Shown: one piece after another, positions 18,288 to 27,293 of the stretch
How positions within the stretch are numbered: position 1 is the stretch's first letter
Layout of the letters: each line of letters opens with the position of its first letter
Assembly (NCBI RefSeq): GCF_020297365.1
Contig: NZ_JAIXIG010000018.1
Coordinates: forward strand, 1-64,000
Length of the DNA: 64,000 nt
DNA from: Curtobacterium oceanosedimentum
GTDB lineage: Bacteria; Actinomycetota; Actinomycetes; Actinomycetales; Microbacteriaceae
Direction: 5' to 3'
Notes under the pieces: generated by a model
Seen by the model: the letters and a program-made list of their open reading frames with translations, nothing else
Told to the model about the DNA's origin: nothing
The model's database searches: none
Position numbers and translations under genes: made by a program

Positions 18288-18860
18288 ATGCCGAAGCCCA
18301 CCAAGGGCCCCCGCCTCGGTGGCGGTCCCGCCCACGAGCGCCTGCTCCTGAGCAACCTCGCCAACGCCCTCTTCACGCACGGTCGCATCACGACCACCGA
18401 GACGAAGGCCAAGCGCCTGCGTCCCGTCGCCGAGCGTCTCGTGACCTTCGCGAAGCGTGGCGACCTGCACGCGCGTCGTCGCGTGATCAGCATCCTGCGC
18501 GACAAGTCCGTCGTGCACACGCTGTTCACCGAGATCGCCCCGCAGGTCGAGGACCGCCAGGGCGGCTACACCCGCATCACGAAGCTCGGCTTCCGCAAGG
18601 GCGACAACGCCCCGCTGGCATCGATCGAGCTCGTCCTCGAGCCGGTCTCGAGCACCCCCGCGCCGGTGAAGCGCAACGCGGCTCCGGCTGCTGCTGCCGC
18701 TCCGGTCGAGGAGCCGACCGCCGACGAGACCACCGAGGAGGCCCCGGTCGAGGAGACCGAGACCACCGAGGAGTCCGCTCCGGTCGAGTCGGAGACCGAG
18801 ACCGAGGCTGCCGCCGAGGTCGAGGCCGACGCCGCCGAGAAGGCCGACGACACCAAGTAG
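18288..18860 (+). CDS. rplQ: 50S ribosomal protein L17 with acidic tail
   Basis: 190 residues. The L17 fold occupies about 1-120 ([24 protein letters not shown], ending [19 protein letters not shown]). A tail of about 65 residues, almost only Ala, Glu, Thr, Val, Pro and Asp, follows; such acidic extensions occur in actinobacterial L17. Located on the solvent side near the exit tunnel. Last gene of the unit, closed by the hairpin at 18894. Confidence 0.97.
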   Translation: MPKPTKGPRLGGGPAHERLLLSNLANALFTHGRITTTETKAKRLRPVAERLVTFAKRGDLHARRRVISILRDKSVVHTLFTEIAPQVEDRQGGYTRITKLGFRKGDNAPLASIELVLEPVSSTPAPVKRNAAPAAAAAPVEEPTADETTEEAPVEETETTEESAPVESETETEAAAEVEADAAEKADDTK

Positions 18861-18893
18861 TCGCTGCCCGGACGGGCACCGCACCACCACGAA

Positions 18894-18926
18894 GAAGCCC
18901 CCGCGACCCAGCGTCGCGGGGGCTTC
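18894..18926 (+). terminator. Terminator after rplQ
   Basis: Perfect 14-bp stem (18894-18907 with 18913-18926), 5-nt loop, then CTCGCG. Ends the infA-to-rplQ transcription unit. Confidence 0.85.
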
Positions 18927-19001
18927 CTCGCGTTCCACAGCTGACACCGGTCGGCTCGGCCCACGGGTACCGTGACCGGGCGGGGCACAGGGAAGGAAAG
19001 C

Positions 19002-20120
19002 ATGGCGTTCCAGCACGTGGCAGGGCTCGGCACCCGTCTGTGGCGGTGGAGCCGGACGTCCGGCACACAACCGCGTCTGCTGCACGCCGCCAAGGCCGCG
19101 ACCGCCGCGGTGATCGCGTGGTACGTCGCGCAGTACATGCCGGGTGTTGCTGCGGAGTACCCCTACTACGCCCCGCTCGGCGCGGTGGTCGCGATGCAGG
19201 CGACCGTCTTCGCGGGCATCCGGAGCGGGGTCCAGACCCTCATCGGCATCGCGCTTGGCATCCTGATCGCCGGCTTCACGATGTGGGTCGGCGACCCCGG
19301 GTTCCTCGCGATCGCCCTGGCCGTGGGCGTCGGGGTCCTGGTGGGCGGGTTCCGGGTGCTCGGCGAGGGCAGCTCGTGGGTCTCCACGGCGGCGCTGTTC
19401 GTCCTGCTCGTCGGCGGCGCGCACGCCGAGGGCTACTCGTTCGGGTACCTCGTGCAGATGGCGGTCGGTGTCGTGGTCGGGCTGCTCGTCAACTTCCTGG
19501 TGTTCCCGCCGCTGCACTTCTGGGACGCCGAGCACCGCATCGACGCGGTCAACGGCGTGCTCGCCGACCACCTGCAGGGGCTCGCCTCGGTGCTCGAGGA
19601 GGGCAAGCGGGACGAGAAGGCGTGGGACCACCAGCAGGACCGGCTCGACCAGGCGATCGCCGACGTGCGATCGCGCGTGGCGATCGCCCACGAGAGCCGA
19701 CGCCTCAACCCGCGCGGAGCGCTGCGCGGGTCGCGGGCCCGGCTGCAGAAGGACGGTGCGCGGTTCCGTGCGCTCGAGCGGGTCGCCTGGTACACGACCG
19801 ACCTGACCGAGCTCGTCGCCCGATCGGGCCCGGTGTCCGAGGGACTCGGCCGGCCCGACCCGGCGTTCGCGTCCCCGATCGCGACGGCGCTGCGCCAGAT
19901 CGCCGCGACCATCCGGGGCGAGTCGCCCGAGGAGGAAGCGGACGCCGCCATCGCGGACCTCGAGCAGGCGCTCGACGCCTCGCGCGAGAACCCGTCGCAC
20001 GTCGCCGTGACGGCCGCGGCCCTCGTGGCGCTGCAGGGGATCGTGGAGTCCGAACGGCGTGCCACGGACGACCTCGACACCCGCACCGGACCGTCGGCGT
20101 TCGGTCGCCCGCGCGGCTGA
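19002..20120 (+). CDS. FUSC / aromatic acid exporter-type membrane protein
   Basis: 372 residues from ATG 19002, which has GGAAGGAAAG directly upstream (the GTG at 18972 lacks an RBS). The first about 160 residues form five to six hydrophobic segments (YYAPLGAVVAMQATVFAGIRSGVQ; ALFVLLVGGAHA) typical of FUSC/ArAE-like half-exporters. The remaining about 200 residues are soluble and helical with many charged residues. Family members are linked to efflux of aromatic carboxylic acids, but the substrate here is unknown. A -10-like TACCGT lies at 18968-18973. Confidence 0.75.
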   Translation: MAFQHVAGLGTRLWRWSRTSGTQPRLLHAAKAATAAVIAWYVAQYMPGVAAEYPYYAPLGAVVAMQATVFAGIRSGVQTLIGIALGILIAGFTMWVGDPGFLAIALAVGVGVLVGGFRVLGEGSSWVSTAALFVLLVGGAHAEGYSFGYLVQMAVGVVVGLLVNFLVFPPLHFWDAEHRIDAVNGVLADHLQGLASVLEEGKRDEKAWDHQQDRLDQAIADVRSRVAIAHESRRLNPRGALRGSRARLQKDGARFRALERVAWYTTDLTELVARSGPVSEGLGRPDPAFASPIATALRQIAATIRGESPEEEADAAIADLEQALDASRENPSHVAVTAAALVALQGIVESERRATDDLDTRTGPSAFGRPRG

Positions 20121-20152
20121 CGACGCAGCGCCCGGTCACCGCACCGGTCGCC

Positions 20153-20166
20153 GGTCTGGAGGCGCG
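20153..20166. repeat. Dispersed element, copy 4 (inverted orientation)
   Basis: GGTCTGGAGGCGCG, the reverse complement of CGCGCCTCCAGACC, in the 70-nt gap before truA, ending 12 nt upstream of its -10 box. One base differs from the copy at 792. Confidence 0.5.
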
Positions 20167-20178
20167 GGTCGTCGCCGG

Positions 20179-20184
20179 TACGGT
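20179..20184 (+). promoter_or_regulatory. Leaderless-type -10 box of truA
   Basis: TACGGT followed by 6 nt and the GTG at 20191; transcription would start at or next to the start codon. No Shine-Dalgarno sequence is present. Confidence 0.5.
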
Positions 20185-20190
20185 GGTCGC

Positions 20191-21099
20191 GTGGACGAGA
20201 CGGTCGCGGTGCAGGACGACGACGGCGCTCCCGGTGTGCGGCTGCGGCTCGACATCGCCTACGACGGCGCCGCGTTCTCGGGGTGGGCCCGGCAGCCCGG
20301 GCTCCGGACGGTGCAGGGGGCGCTCGAGAGCGCACTGGCGACGGTGTTCACCCGCTGGGGGGAACCGCCGCTGCTCACCGTCGCCGGGCGCACCGACGCC
20401 GGCGTGCACGCCACGGGACAGGTCGCGCACCTCGACCTCAGCGCGGAGCAGTGGGGTGCGCTGACGGCCAAGCGTGGGGCGGGGCGCGCACCGCTCGACG
20501 GGTTGGTCAAGCGGGTGAACGGCATCGCCGGACCGGAGGGCGACGTCGTCGTCACCGGCGCCTCGCTCGCGCCCGAGGGGTTCGACGCACGGTTCTCCCC
20601 GCTCTGGCGACGGTACGAGTACCGGATCGCGGACGCCGACGCGCCGCGCGATCCGCGTCGGCGTGGGCACACGGTCTGGCACGCGGCGCGGCTCGACCCG
20701 GCAGCGATGGAGCGCGGTGCGCTGACGCTGCTCGGGCTGCACGACTTCGCGACCTTCTGCAAGCCGCGCGAGGGGGCGACGACCATCCGGACGTTGCAGC
20801 AGTTCCGCTGGGACCGCGAGCCGGACGGCGTGCTGGTGGCGCGCCTCCAGGCCGACGCCTTCTGCCACTCCATGGTGCGTGCGATGGTCGGCGCGACCAT
20901 CGCGGTCGGCGAGGGCCGCTTCGGGCCGGACCGTCTCGAGGAGCTGCGCGTCGCCCGGACGCGGACGAGTGCGTTCAAGACGGCACCGGCCAGGGGGCTG
21001 ACCCTGACCGAGGTGGGGTACCCGGCCGACGATGAACTCGCGGGTCGCGCTGAGCAGACCCGGGCCCGCCGCACGGAGGACGGTGCCGTCGGGTCCTGA
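20191..21099 (+). CDS. truA: tRNA pseudouridine(38-40) synthase TruA
   Basis: 302 residues from GTG 20191. Converts uridines 38-40 of the anticodon arm to pseudouridine. Seen: LRLDIAYDGAAFSGWARQPGLRTVQG at the N-terminus, catalytic Asp in the AGRTDAGVHA motif, and SPLWRRYEYRI and FCHSMVRAMVGATIAVGEGR, all diagnostic of TruA. The conserved region starts about 15 residues after the GTG. The C-terminal about 20 residues (AEQTRARRTEDGAVGS) are non-conserved. Promoter appears leaderless. Confidence 0.95.
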   Translation: MDETVAVQDDDGAPGVRLRLDIAYDGAAFSGWARQPGLRTVQGALESALATVFTRWGEPPLLTVAGRTDAGVHATGQVAHLDLSAEQWGALTAKRGAGRAPLDGLVKRVNGIAGPEGDVVVTGASLAPEGFDARFSPLWRRYEYRIADADAPRDPRRRGHTVWHAARLDPAAMERGALTLLGLHDFATFCKPREGATTIRTLQQFRWDREPDGVLVARLQADAFCHSMVRAMVGATIAVGEGRFGPDRLEELRVARTRTSAFKTAPARGLTLTEVGYPADDELAGRAEQTRARRTEDGAVGS

Positions 21100-21133
21100 C
21101 CGCGACGCACCCCGAACGCGGGTGGAACGGATC

Positions 21134-21177
21134 GTTCACCCGCCGGAAACCTGAGCGACCGCGCAGGTCGCTAGCGT
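21134..21177 (+). promoter_or_regulatory. Candidate promoter with PHO-box-like site before the nuclease gene
   Basis: GTTCACC at 21134-21140 matches the actinobacterial PhoP direct-repeat unit, with a degenerate second unit 11 nt later (GGAAACC, 21145-21151). An inverted repeat GCGACC-N5-GGTCGC (21155-21171) abuts a -10-like TAGCGT (21172-21177). Confidence 0.4.
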
Positions 21178-21210
21178 TCGAGGGTCACCCGTCCCTCACC
21201 GAAGGTCAGC

Positions 21211-24200
21211 ATGCCCAAGCTCCACGGACGCACTGTGCTGTGCGCCACGGTCGCCGCGACACTCCTCGCCGCACCACTCGTCACCGTCACCGCTGCCACC
21301 GCGAACCCGCAGGGCACCGACCTCGTCATCCAGGAGGCCTACCTGAAGGCGGGGAGCACGGGGGCCTTCTACGACCAGAAGTTCGTCGAGATCGGCAACC
21401 CGACCGACGCCCCGGTCTCGCTCGACGGGTGGTCGCTGCAGTACCGCTCGGCGACGGGCACCGGCACCTTCGCAGCCAGCGCGCTCGAGGGCACCGTGCC
21501 TGCGAAGGGCACCTTCCTGGTGTCGATGGCGGGCAACGGGGGAGCGAACGCGGTCGGCGCCGACCTGCCGACCGCCGACGACACCGCGTCGCTCAACCCC
21601 TCCGGCACCACCGGCACGCTCGTGCTCTCCGACGCCACCGCGCCGCTCGCGCTCGCCGCCGGCCCGGTCGCCACCGGTACCGAAGGTGTCGTCGACCTGC
21701 TCGGGTACGGCGCCTCGAACACCTCCGAGGGCGCGGTCCGCACCGTCGAGGGCGGGAACGCCGTGCCGAACGGGCTGGTGCGCCAGGGCACCACGGACAC
21801 CGACGACAACGCCGCCGACTTCTCGGTGACGACGACGCTCACGCCGCGCAACGCCGCGGGTGAGACGACGGCGCCGACCGGGCCCACGGAGCCGACCGAT
21901 CCGGGCGACGGCGAGAGCCCCGCGCCCGGCACCCCGGCCGAGACCGTGACGATCGCGCAGCTGCAGGGCGCCACCGACACCTCGCCGTACGCGGGGAAGA
22001 CCGTGACCACCGACGGTGTCGTGACCGCGGTCTACGCCACCGGTGGCCTCAACGGCTACACGATCCAGACCCCGGGCACCGGCGGTGCGATCGACCTCGG
22101 GTCCCGCACAGCGTCCGACGCCGTGTTCGTCTTCTCGTCGGCGACGGCCGGCCTGGTGCAGCAGGGCGACCACGTCCGCGTCACCGGTGCCGTGTCCGAG
22201 TACTTCGGCCTGACCGAGCTCACGGTCCCGGACGCGGCATCGCTCGAGCAGCTCCCCGGCGCCGTCGTCGCCCCGCAGCCCGCCGCGGTCGCGTTCCCGT
22301 CGTCCGACGCGCAGCGCGAGTCGCTCGAGAGCATGCTCGTCGCACCCCAGGGCGCCTACACGGTCGCCGACAACTACACGACGAACCAGTACGGCGAGGT
22401 CGTGCTGGCCAGCGGGACGAAGCGGCTGATCCAGCCGACCGAGGTCGGCCGACCGGGCAGCGCCGAGGCGAAGGCCGTCGAGGCCGACAACGCCGCACGC
22501 AAGGTCACGCTCGACGACGGTGCGAGCACGAACTTCCTGAGCCAGGCGAACAAGGGCATCCCGGTGTCCTGGCTGACGCAGGGCCCGGTCACCGTCGGTG
22601 CCGGGGCCACGTTCTCGGCGCCCGTCGTCCTGGACTACCGCAACAACGGGTGGAAGCTCCAGCCGACCGCGCCGATCACGGGCGCCACCCCGGCGGCGGA
22701 CCTGCCCGCGTCGTTCTCGAACGTGCGGCAGCCGCTGCCGCAGGACGTCGGCGGTGACCTGAAGCTCGCCGGGTTCAACGTGCTCAACTACTTCCCGACC
22801 ACGGGCGACCAGCTGACCGGCTGCACGTACTACACCGACCGCGCCGGCGACCCCGTCACCGTGAACTCCGGCTGCGACGCCCGCGGTGCCGCCGAGGAAG
22901 AGGACTTCCTGCGCCAGCAGGTCAAGATCGTCAAGGCGATCAACGGCCTGGACGCCGACGTCGTCTCGCTCGAGGAGATCGAGAACTCGGCCCGCTTCGG
23001 CCAGGACCGCGACGCCGCCGTGGCGACGCTCGTCGAGGCCCTGAACGCCGCGACCGGCGAGGACACCTGGGCGTACGCGGAGTCCCCGGCCGTCGTGCCG
23101 GCGAGCGAGGACGTCATCCGCCTCGCGCTCATCTACAAGCGGGACGGCGTCGCACCCGTCGGCGAATCCACGATCCTGCTCGACGACGCGTTCACGAACG
23201 CCCGCCAGCCCGTCGCCGACGCCTTCCGTCCGGTCGGCGGCACGGCGGACGACGACTTCCTGGTGATCGCGAACCACTTCAAGTCGAAGGGGTCCGGCAC
23301 CGGCGAGAACGCGGACCAGGGCGACGGCCAGGGCGCGTCGAACGCATCCCGCGTGGCGCAGGCGGAGGCCCTCGTGACCTTCTCCGCCGACATGCAGGAG
23401 CAGTACGGCACCGACAAGGTGTTCATGCTCGGCGACTTCAACGCCTACAGCAAGGAGGACCCGATGGTGGTCCTCGACGACGCCGGCTACACGGACCTCG
23501 GCCCGGCGCTGGACGGTACCGAGTACTCGTACGTGTTCTCCGGGCTGAGCGGCTCGCTCGACCACGTCCTCGCGTCGCCCTCCGCGCTGGAGACGGTCAC
23601 GGGCGTGGACATCTGGAACATCAACTCGGTCGAGTCGGTGGGCCTGGAGTACAGCCGGCACAACTCGAACGTCTCCGACCTGTACACCGACGACGTGTAC
23701 CGGGCGAGCGACCACGACCCGATCCTGGTCGGCTTCGACGTGGACGACGCCGAGACGCCGGGCCCGGGCACGGACCCGACGCCTGGTCCGACCCCGGGTC
23801 CGGGGACGGACCCGACGCCTGCGCCGTCGCCGACGCCGGTCTCGCCGGGCGACGGGATCACCCCGCTGCCCACCCCGACCATGCCCCCGAGCGTCGTGCC
23901 GACCCCGTCGGTTCCGGTGGCGCCGTCGGAGTCGTCGTTGACGGAGGCGAACCGGGGCGGCATCTCGGCGCCGGCGACGGCTCGTGCGGGGGAGACGATC
24001 ACGGTGACGGTCGGCACTGCGTCTGCTGGTGAGACGGTGCGCGTGTGGTTGTACTCGTCGCCGACGCTGATCGGTACGGCCGTGGTGGCGGCGGATGGCA
24101 CGGTCCGGGTGACGATCCCGGCGGACACGGTGCCGGGTGTGCACCGGTTGGCGGTGACGGCTGCGGACGAGTCGTTGTTCGGGTGGACCCCGATCACGAT

Positions 24201-24336
24201 CACGACGGACGGGCAGTTGGCGTTCACGGGTGCCGAGGGCGTGGGTGCTGGTGCGCTGGTGGCGTTCCTGCTGCTCGCGGCGGGTGCGGGCGTGCTGATC
24301 GTCCGCCGTCGTCGGAAGGCCGCGACCGCGGAGTAG
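21211..24336 (+). CDS. Secreted ExeM/NucH-family nuclease with LAFTG cell-wall sorting signal
   Basis: 1041 residues. Signal peptide about 1-32 (ends TAATANPQG); a lamin-tail-like beta domain about 33-170 (VEIGNPTDAPVSLDGWSLQY). A Pro/Thr linker leads to an OB-like DNA-binding region (about 245-345). The endonuclease/exonuclease/phosphatase domain runs from about 515 to 835, with catalytic motifs SLEEIENS, ANHFKSKG, GDFNAYSKED, LDHVL and SDHDPI. A Pro-rich linker and an Ig-like module follow. The C-terminus has LAFTG (1003-1007), a hydrophobic helix and an RRRRK tail, i.e. a sortase-E-type anchor. Likely degrades extracellular DNA at the cell surface. From about residue 905 the codons switch from C-ending to G-ending. 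Confidence 0.9.
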   Translation: MPKLHGRTVLCATVAATLLAAPLVTVTAATANPQGTDLVIQEAYLKAGSTGAFYDQKFVEIGNPTDAPVSLDGWSLQYRSATGTGTFAASALEGTVPAKGTFLVSMAGNGGANAVGADLPTADDTASLNPSGTTGTLVLSDATAPLALAAGPVATGTEGVVDLLGYGASNTSEGAVRTVEGGNAVPNGLVRQGTTDTDDNAADFSVTTTLTPRNAAGETTAPTGPTEPTDPGDGESPAPGTPAETVTIAQLQGATDTSPYAGKTVTTDGVVTAVYATGGLNGYTIQTPGTGGAIDLGSRTASDAVFVFSSATAGLVQQGDHVRVTGAVSEYFGLTELTVPDAASLEQLPGAVVAPQPAAVAFPSSDAQRESLESMLVAPQGAYTVADNYTTNQYGEVVLASGTKRLIQPTEVGRPGSAEAKAVEADNAARKVTLDDGASTNFLSQANKGIPVSWLTQGPVTVGAGATFSAPVVLDYRNNGWKLQPTAPITGATPAADLPASFSNVRQPLPQDVGGDLKLAGFNVLNYFPTTGDQLTGCTYYTDRAGDPVTVNSGCDARGAAEEEDFLRQQVKIVKAINGLDADVVSLEEIENSARFGQDRDAAVATLVEALNAATGEDTWAYAESPAVVPASEDVIRLALIYKRDGVAPVGESTILLDDAFTNARQPVADAFRPVGGTADDDFLVIANHFKSKGSGTGENADQGDGQGASNASRVAQAEALVTFSADMQEQYGTDKVFMLGDFNAYSKEDPMVVLDDAGYTDLGPALDGTEYSYVFSGLSGSLDHVLASPSALETVTGVDIWNINSVESVGLEYSRHNSNVSDLYTDDVYRASDHDPILVGFDVDDAETPGPGTDPTPGPTPGPGTDPTPAPSPTPVSPGDGITPLPTPTMPPSVVPTPSVPVAPSESSLTEANRGGISAPATARAGETITVTVGTASAGETVRVWLYSSPTLIGTAVVAADGTVRVTIPADTVPGVHRLAVTAADESLFGWTPITITTDGQLAFTGAEGVGAGALVAFLLLAAGAGVLIVRRRRKAATAE

Positions 24337-24351
24337 CCCCCGCGCGCGTTT

Positions 24352-24404
24352 CGTGAGCAGGAATGGTCGGGTCGCCGTGTGCGACCCGAGCATTCCTGCT
24401 CACG
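24352..24404. repeat. Large palindrome after the nuclease gene
   Basis: 24-bp stem with one G-G mismatch: 24352-24375 pairs with 24381-24404 around a 5-nt loop; outer arm CGTGAGCAGGAATG. It starts 16 nt after the stop, so it can terminate transcription. The AT-richer outer arm looks like a mobile or dispersed palindrome rather than a plain terminator. Confidence 0.65.
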
Positions 24405-24486
24405 ACGTGCGGTGGTGGCGAGCGGAGGACGGCCGGGAGGTGCGGGGCGGGACCGCACCGCGCCTCCCGGCCGACAGGCGGTCACG

Positions 24487-24516
24487 TTCGACAACGCGAG
24501 CCGCGTCGGCTAGGCT
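24487..24516 (+). promoter_or_regulatory. Candidate rplM promoter
   Basis: TTCGAC (24487-24492) and TAGGCT (24511-24516) with an 18-nt spacer; the -35 may also be read as TCGACA with 17 nt. It implies a leader of about 135 nt before rplM. Confidence 0.5.
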
Positions 24517-24657
24517 CTCACCTTGGTCTGTGCGCCCCGTGCGCCGGACAGTCAGATGAGCCCTCCAACCGAGGTGTTCCGCCTGCTTCTGCAGGGGGAA
24601 CGTCCGACCGGAGTGGGATTCACGGACTCCTCACCTCGACACGAAAGCAGCACTCCT

Positions 24658-25104
24658 GTGACTCGCACGTTCTCACCGAAGCCGGCAGACGTCCAGCACG
24701 ACTGGATCGTCATCGACGCGACCGACGTCGTCCTCGGCCGTCTCGCCACCCACGCCGCGGCGCTCCTGCGCGGCAAGCACAAGGCCACCTTCGCCCAGCA
24801 CATGGACATGGGTGACTACGTCATCATCGTGAACGCGGACAAGGTCGCCCTCACCGGCTCCAAGCTCGCCAAGAAGGTCTACTACCGCCACTCGGGCTAC
24901 CCGGGCGGCCTCACGGCGACCTCCTACCCGGAGATGCTCGAGAAGCACCCCACCCGCGCCGTCGAGAAGGCGATCCGCGGCATGCTGCCGAAGAACACCC
25001 TCGGCCGCGAGCAGCTCAAGAAGCTGAAGGTCTACGCCGGCGCGGAGCACCCGCACGCAGCGCAGCAGCCCAAGGCGTACATCTTCGACCAGGTCGCACA
25101 GTAG
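24658..25104 (+). CDS. rplM: 50S ribosomal protein L13
   Basis: 148 residues from GTG 24658. The L13 fold starts at once ([30 protein letters not shown]), so the longer reading from 24523 is rejected. KTWYPK-like N-terminal, [16 protein letters not shown] and [22 protein letters not shown] motifs are seen. Early 50S assembly protein. Operon with rpsI 38 nt downstream. Confidence 0.98.
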   Translation: MTRTFSPKPADVQHDWIVIDATDVVLGRLATHAAALLRGKHKATFAQHMDMGDYVIIVNADKVALTGSKLAKKVYYRHSGYPGGLTATSYPEMLEKHPTRAVEKAIRGMLPKNTLGREQLKKLKVYAGAEHPHAAQQPKAYIFDQVAQ

Positions 25105-25142
25105 TTCCGGCCACGACGACTTCAAGGACACAGACAAAACTC

Positions 25143-25628
25143 ATGGCTCAGATCGCTGACTCCCTCGACCAGACCCCGGAGAGCTTCACCACGGAGAGCG
25201 CACCCGCCGCTGCCGAGGCCGCTCCCCGTCAGATCCTCAACGTCTCCGGCGGTGCCGTCGGGCGCCGCAAGGAGGCCATCGCGCGCGTCCGCCTGGTCCC
25301 CGGTTCGGGCACGTTCGTCGTGAACGGCCGCTCGCTCGAGGACTACTTCCCGAACAAGCTGCACCAGCAGCTCATCAACGACCCGTTCAAGGTGCTCGAG
25401 CTCCTCGGCTCGTACGACGTCGTCGCCCGCATCACCGGCGGCGGCCCCTCGGGTCAGGCCGGCGCGCTCCGTCTCGCCATCGCCCGCACCCTGAACGAGA
25501 TCGACCGCGAGAACAACCGCGCGACCCTCAAGAAGGCCGGCTTCCTCACCCGTGACGCCCGCGTCATCGAGCGCAAGAAGGCCGGTCTCAAGAAGGCCCG
25601 CAAGGCGTCGCAGTTCTCGAAGCGCTAG
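25143..25628 (+). CDS. rpsI: 30S ribosomal protein S9
   Basis: 161 residues. An acidic/Ala-rich N-terminal extension (about 35 residues) precedes the S9 core ([24 protein letters not shown]). The C-terminal [12 protein letters not shown] tail reaches the P-site tRNA anticodon. ATG 25143. The glmM start follows after 22 nt, so co-transcription with the envelope genes is likely. Confidence 0.98.
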   Translation: MAQIADSLDQTPESFTTESAPAAAEAAPRQILNVSGGAVGRRKEAIARVRLVPGSGTFVVNGRSLEDYFPNKLHQQLINDPFKVLELLGSYDVVARITGGGPSGQAGALRLAIARTLNEIDRENNRATLKKAGFLTRDARVIERKKAGLKKARKASQFSKR

Positions 25629-25650
25629 TCGCTCAGCGAACCCGATCGCA

Positions 25651-27024
25651 ATGCCGCGTCTGTTCGGTACCGACGGTGTTCGTGGACTCGCCAACGGCGA
25701 GCTGACGGCCGCGCTGGCTCTGGGTCTCGCCCAGGCCAGCGCGGCCGTGCTCACGCACGGACACCATGCGGACGCCCGCCGGGCGTCCGGCCGACCGCGC
25801 CCCCGCGCGGTCCTGGCGCGCGACCCGCGCGTCTCCGGTGAGTTCCTCGGTGCCGCGGTCGCGGCCGGGCTCGCCTCTGCCGGCGTCGACGTGCTCGACG
25901 CCGGGGTCATCCCCACCCCCGCTGCGGCGTTCCTCGTCGCGGACATCGACGCCGACTTCGGCGTGATGATCTCCGCGTCGCACAACCCCGCGCCGGACAA
26001 CGGGATCAAGTTCTTCGCCACGGGTGGTCGCAAGCTGCCGGACGAGGTCGAGGACCGCATCGAAGCGGCCATGCACGACCACTCCGCACCGACGCCCACC
26101 GGCATCGACGTCGGGCGCATCTCGCGGTTCGCCGACGCCGAGGACCGCTACGTCGTGCACCTGCTCGGCACGCTGCCGCACCGGCTCGACGGCATCCACG
26201 TGGTGCTCGACTGCGCCAACGGTGCCGCCGCCGGCGTCTCGCCCGAGGTCTTCGTCAACGCGGGGGCCCGCGTGACGCTCATCGGTGCCGACCCCGACGG
26301 CTGGAACATCAACGACGGCGTCGGTTCGACGCACATCGACAACCTCGCCCGCGCGGTGCTCGAGCACGGTGCCGACGTCGGCATCGCGCACGACGGTGAC
26401 GCCGACCGTTGCCTGGCGGTCGACGCCGCGGGCAACGCGATCGACGGCGACCAGATCATGGCGATCCTCGCGCTGTCGCTGCAGGAGCGCGGCCGCCTGC
26501 AGGACGACACCCTCGTCGCGACGGTCATGTCGAACCTCGGGCTGAAGCGCGCCATGGCCGACGCCGGCATCACCGTGATCGAGGCCGGCGTGGGTGACCG
26601 CTACGTGCTCGAGAAGATGACCGAGGGCGACTACTCCATCGGTGGCGAGCAGTCCGGCCACATCATCTTCAACGAGTTCGCCACCACCGGCGACGGCATC
26701 CTGACCGGGCTGCACCTGGTCGCCGAGATGGCGCGGACCGGGAAGTCCCTGCAGGAGCTCGCCTCGTGCATGACGGTGTTCCCGCAGGTGCTGCTCAACG
26801 TCCGCGGGGTCGACCGGCACGGGCTGGCCGACCAGGGCGTGCAGGACGCCATCGCCGCCGCCACCGAGGCGCTCGGCGACAGCGGCCGCGTGCTGCTCCG
26901 GCCGTCGGGCACCGAGCCCGTCGTGCGCGTGATGGTCGAGGCCGCCTCGCAGGACGACGCCCAGCGCATCGCCGAGGAGCTCGCCGCCGTGGTCAGCGAG
27001 CGCCTGGCGCTCGACGCCGCGTAG
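25651..27024 (+). CDS. glmM: Phosphoglucosamine mutase
   Basis: 457 residues from ATG 25651 ([19 protein letters not shown]). Converts glucosamine-6-phosphate to glucosamine-1-phosphate for UDP-GlcNAc. The phosphorylated Ser110 lies in [17 protein letters not shown]. The metal loop is [13 protein letters not shown], the sugar-binding loop [10 protein letters not shown] and the phosphate loop [16 protein letters not shown]. An earlier start at 25552 overlaps rpsI and is rejected. Works with glmS downstream. Confidence 0.97.
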   Translation: MPRLFGTDGVRGLANGELTAALALGLAQASAAVLTHGHHADARRASGRPRPRAVLARDPRVSGEFLGAAVAAGLASAGVDVLDAGVIPTPAAAFLVADIDADFGVMISASHNPAPDNGIKFFATGGRKLPDEVEDRIEAAMHDHSAPTPTGIDVGRISRFADAEDRYVVHLLGTLPHRLDGIHVVLDCANGAAAGVSPEVFVNAGARVTLIGADPDGWNINDGVGSTHIDNLARAVLEHGADVGIAHDGDADRCLAVDAAGNAIDGDQIMAILALSLQERGRLQDDTLVATVMSNLGLKRAMADAGITVIEAGVGDRYVLEKMTEGDYSIGGEQSGHIIFNEFATTGDGILTGLHLVAEMARTGKSLQELASCMTVFPQVLLNVRGVDRHGLADQGVQDAIAAATEALGDSGRVLLRPSGTEPVVRVMVEAASQDDAQRIAEELAAVVSERLALDAA

Positions 27025-27293
27025 GGCGGCGCGGCGGCGCAGCCCCGCGGCGCGGCGCGGCGCAGCCGCACTTCGCACAACCGGAGTCCGTTCGAACCAC
27101 ACCTTTGCGTGGTTCGGACGGACTTTAGTTGTGCGGGGCGCATCCGAACCGGCCCCGCGCCGCGCCCGCGCCCCGCTGCGGTCGTTGCGCCCCGGCTCTT
27201 CGGGGCGCGATGACCGTGCCGGGGCGCGACTCCGCGCCCGCGAGCCCGCGCCCGCACCGCCCGCGCCCGCGCCAGCGCGCACCCCCGCCCGGG
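27025..27293. other. Convergent gap between glmM and coaA
   Basis: 269 nt without a gene. It has GC-only low-complexity stretches at both ends (GCGGCGC runs near 27025-27065, GCCCGCGCC runs near 27240-27290) around the large palindrome at 27074-27135. Confidence 0.7.
27074..27135. repeat. Large palindrome between glmM and coaA
   Basis: 27-nt arms 27074-27100 and 27109-27135 with an 8-nt loop. They pair over the full length with one mismatch and three G-U pairs as RNA (outer arm CGCACAAC/GTTGTGCG). It could terminate both convergent genes. Its base composition is less GC-rich than the surroundings, unlike a simple terminator. Confidence 0.65.

Noticed and set aside
17193..20000. 935-codon minus-strand frame opposite rpoA-rplQ
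   Set aside because: Antisense shadow of well-identified genes.
21196..24393. 1065-codon minus-strand frame opposite the nuclease gene
   Set aside because: Arg/Gly/Val-rich shadow frame typical of high-GC antisense strands; no domain seen.
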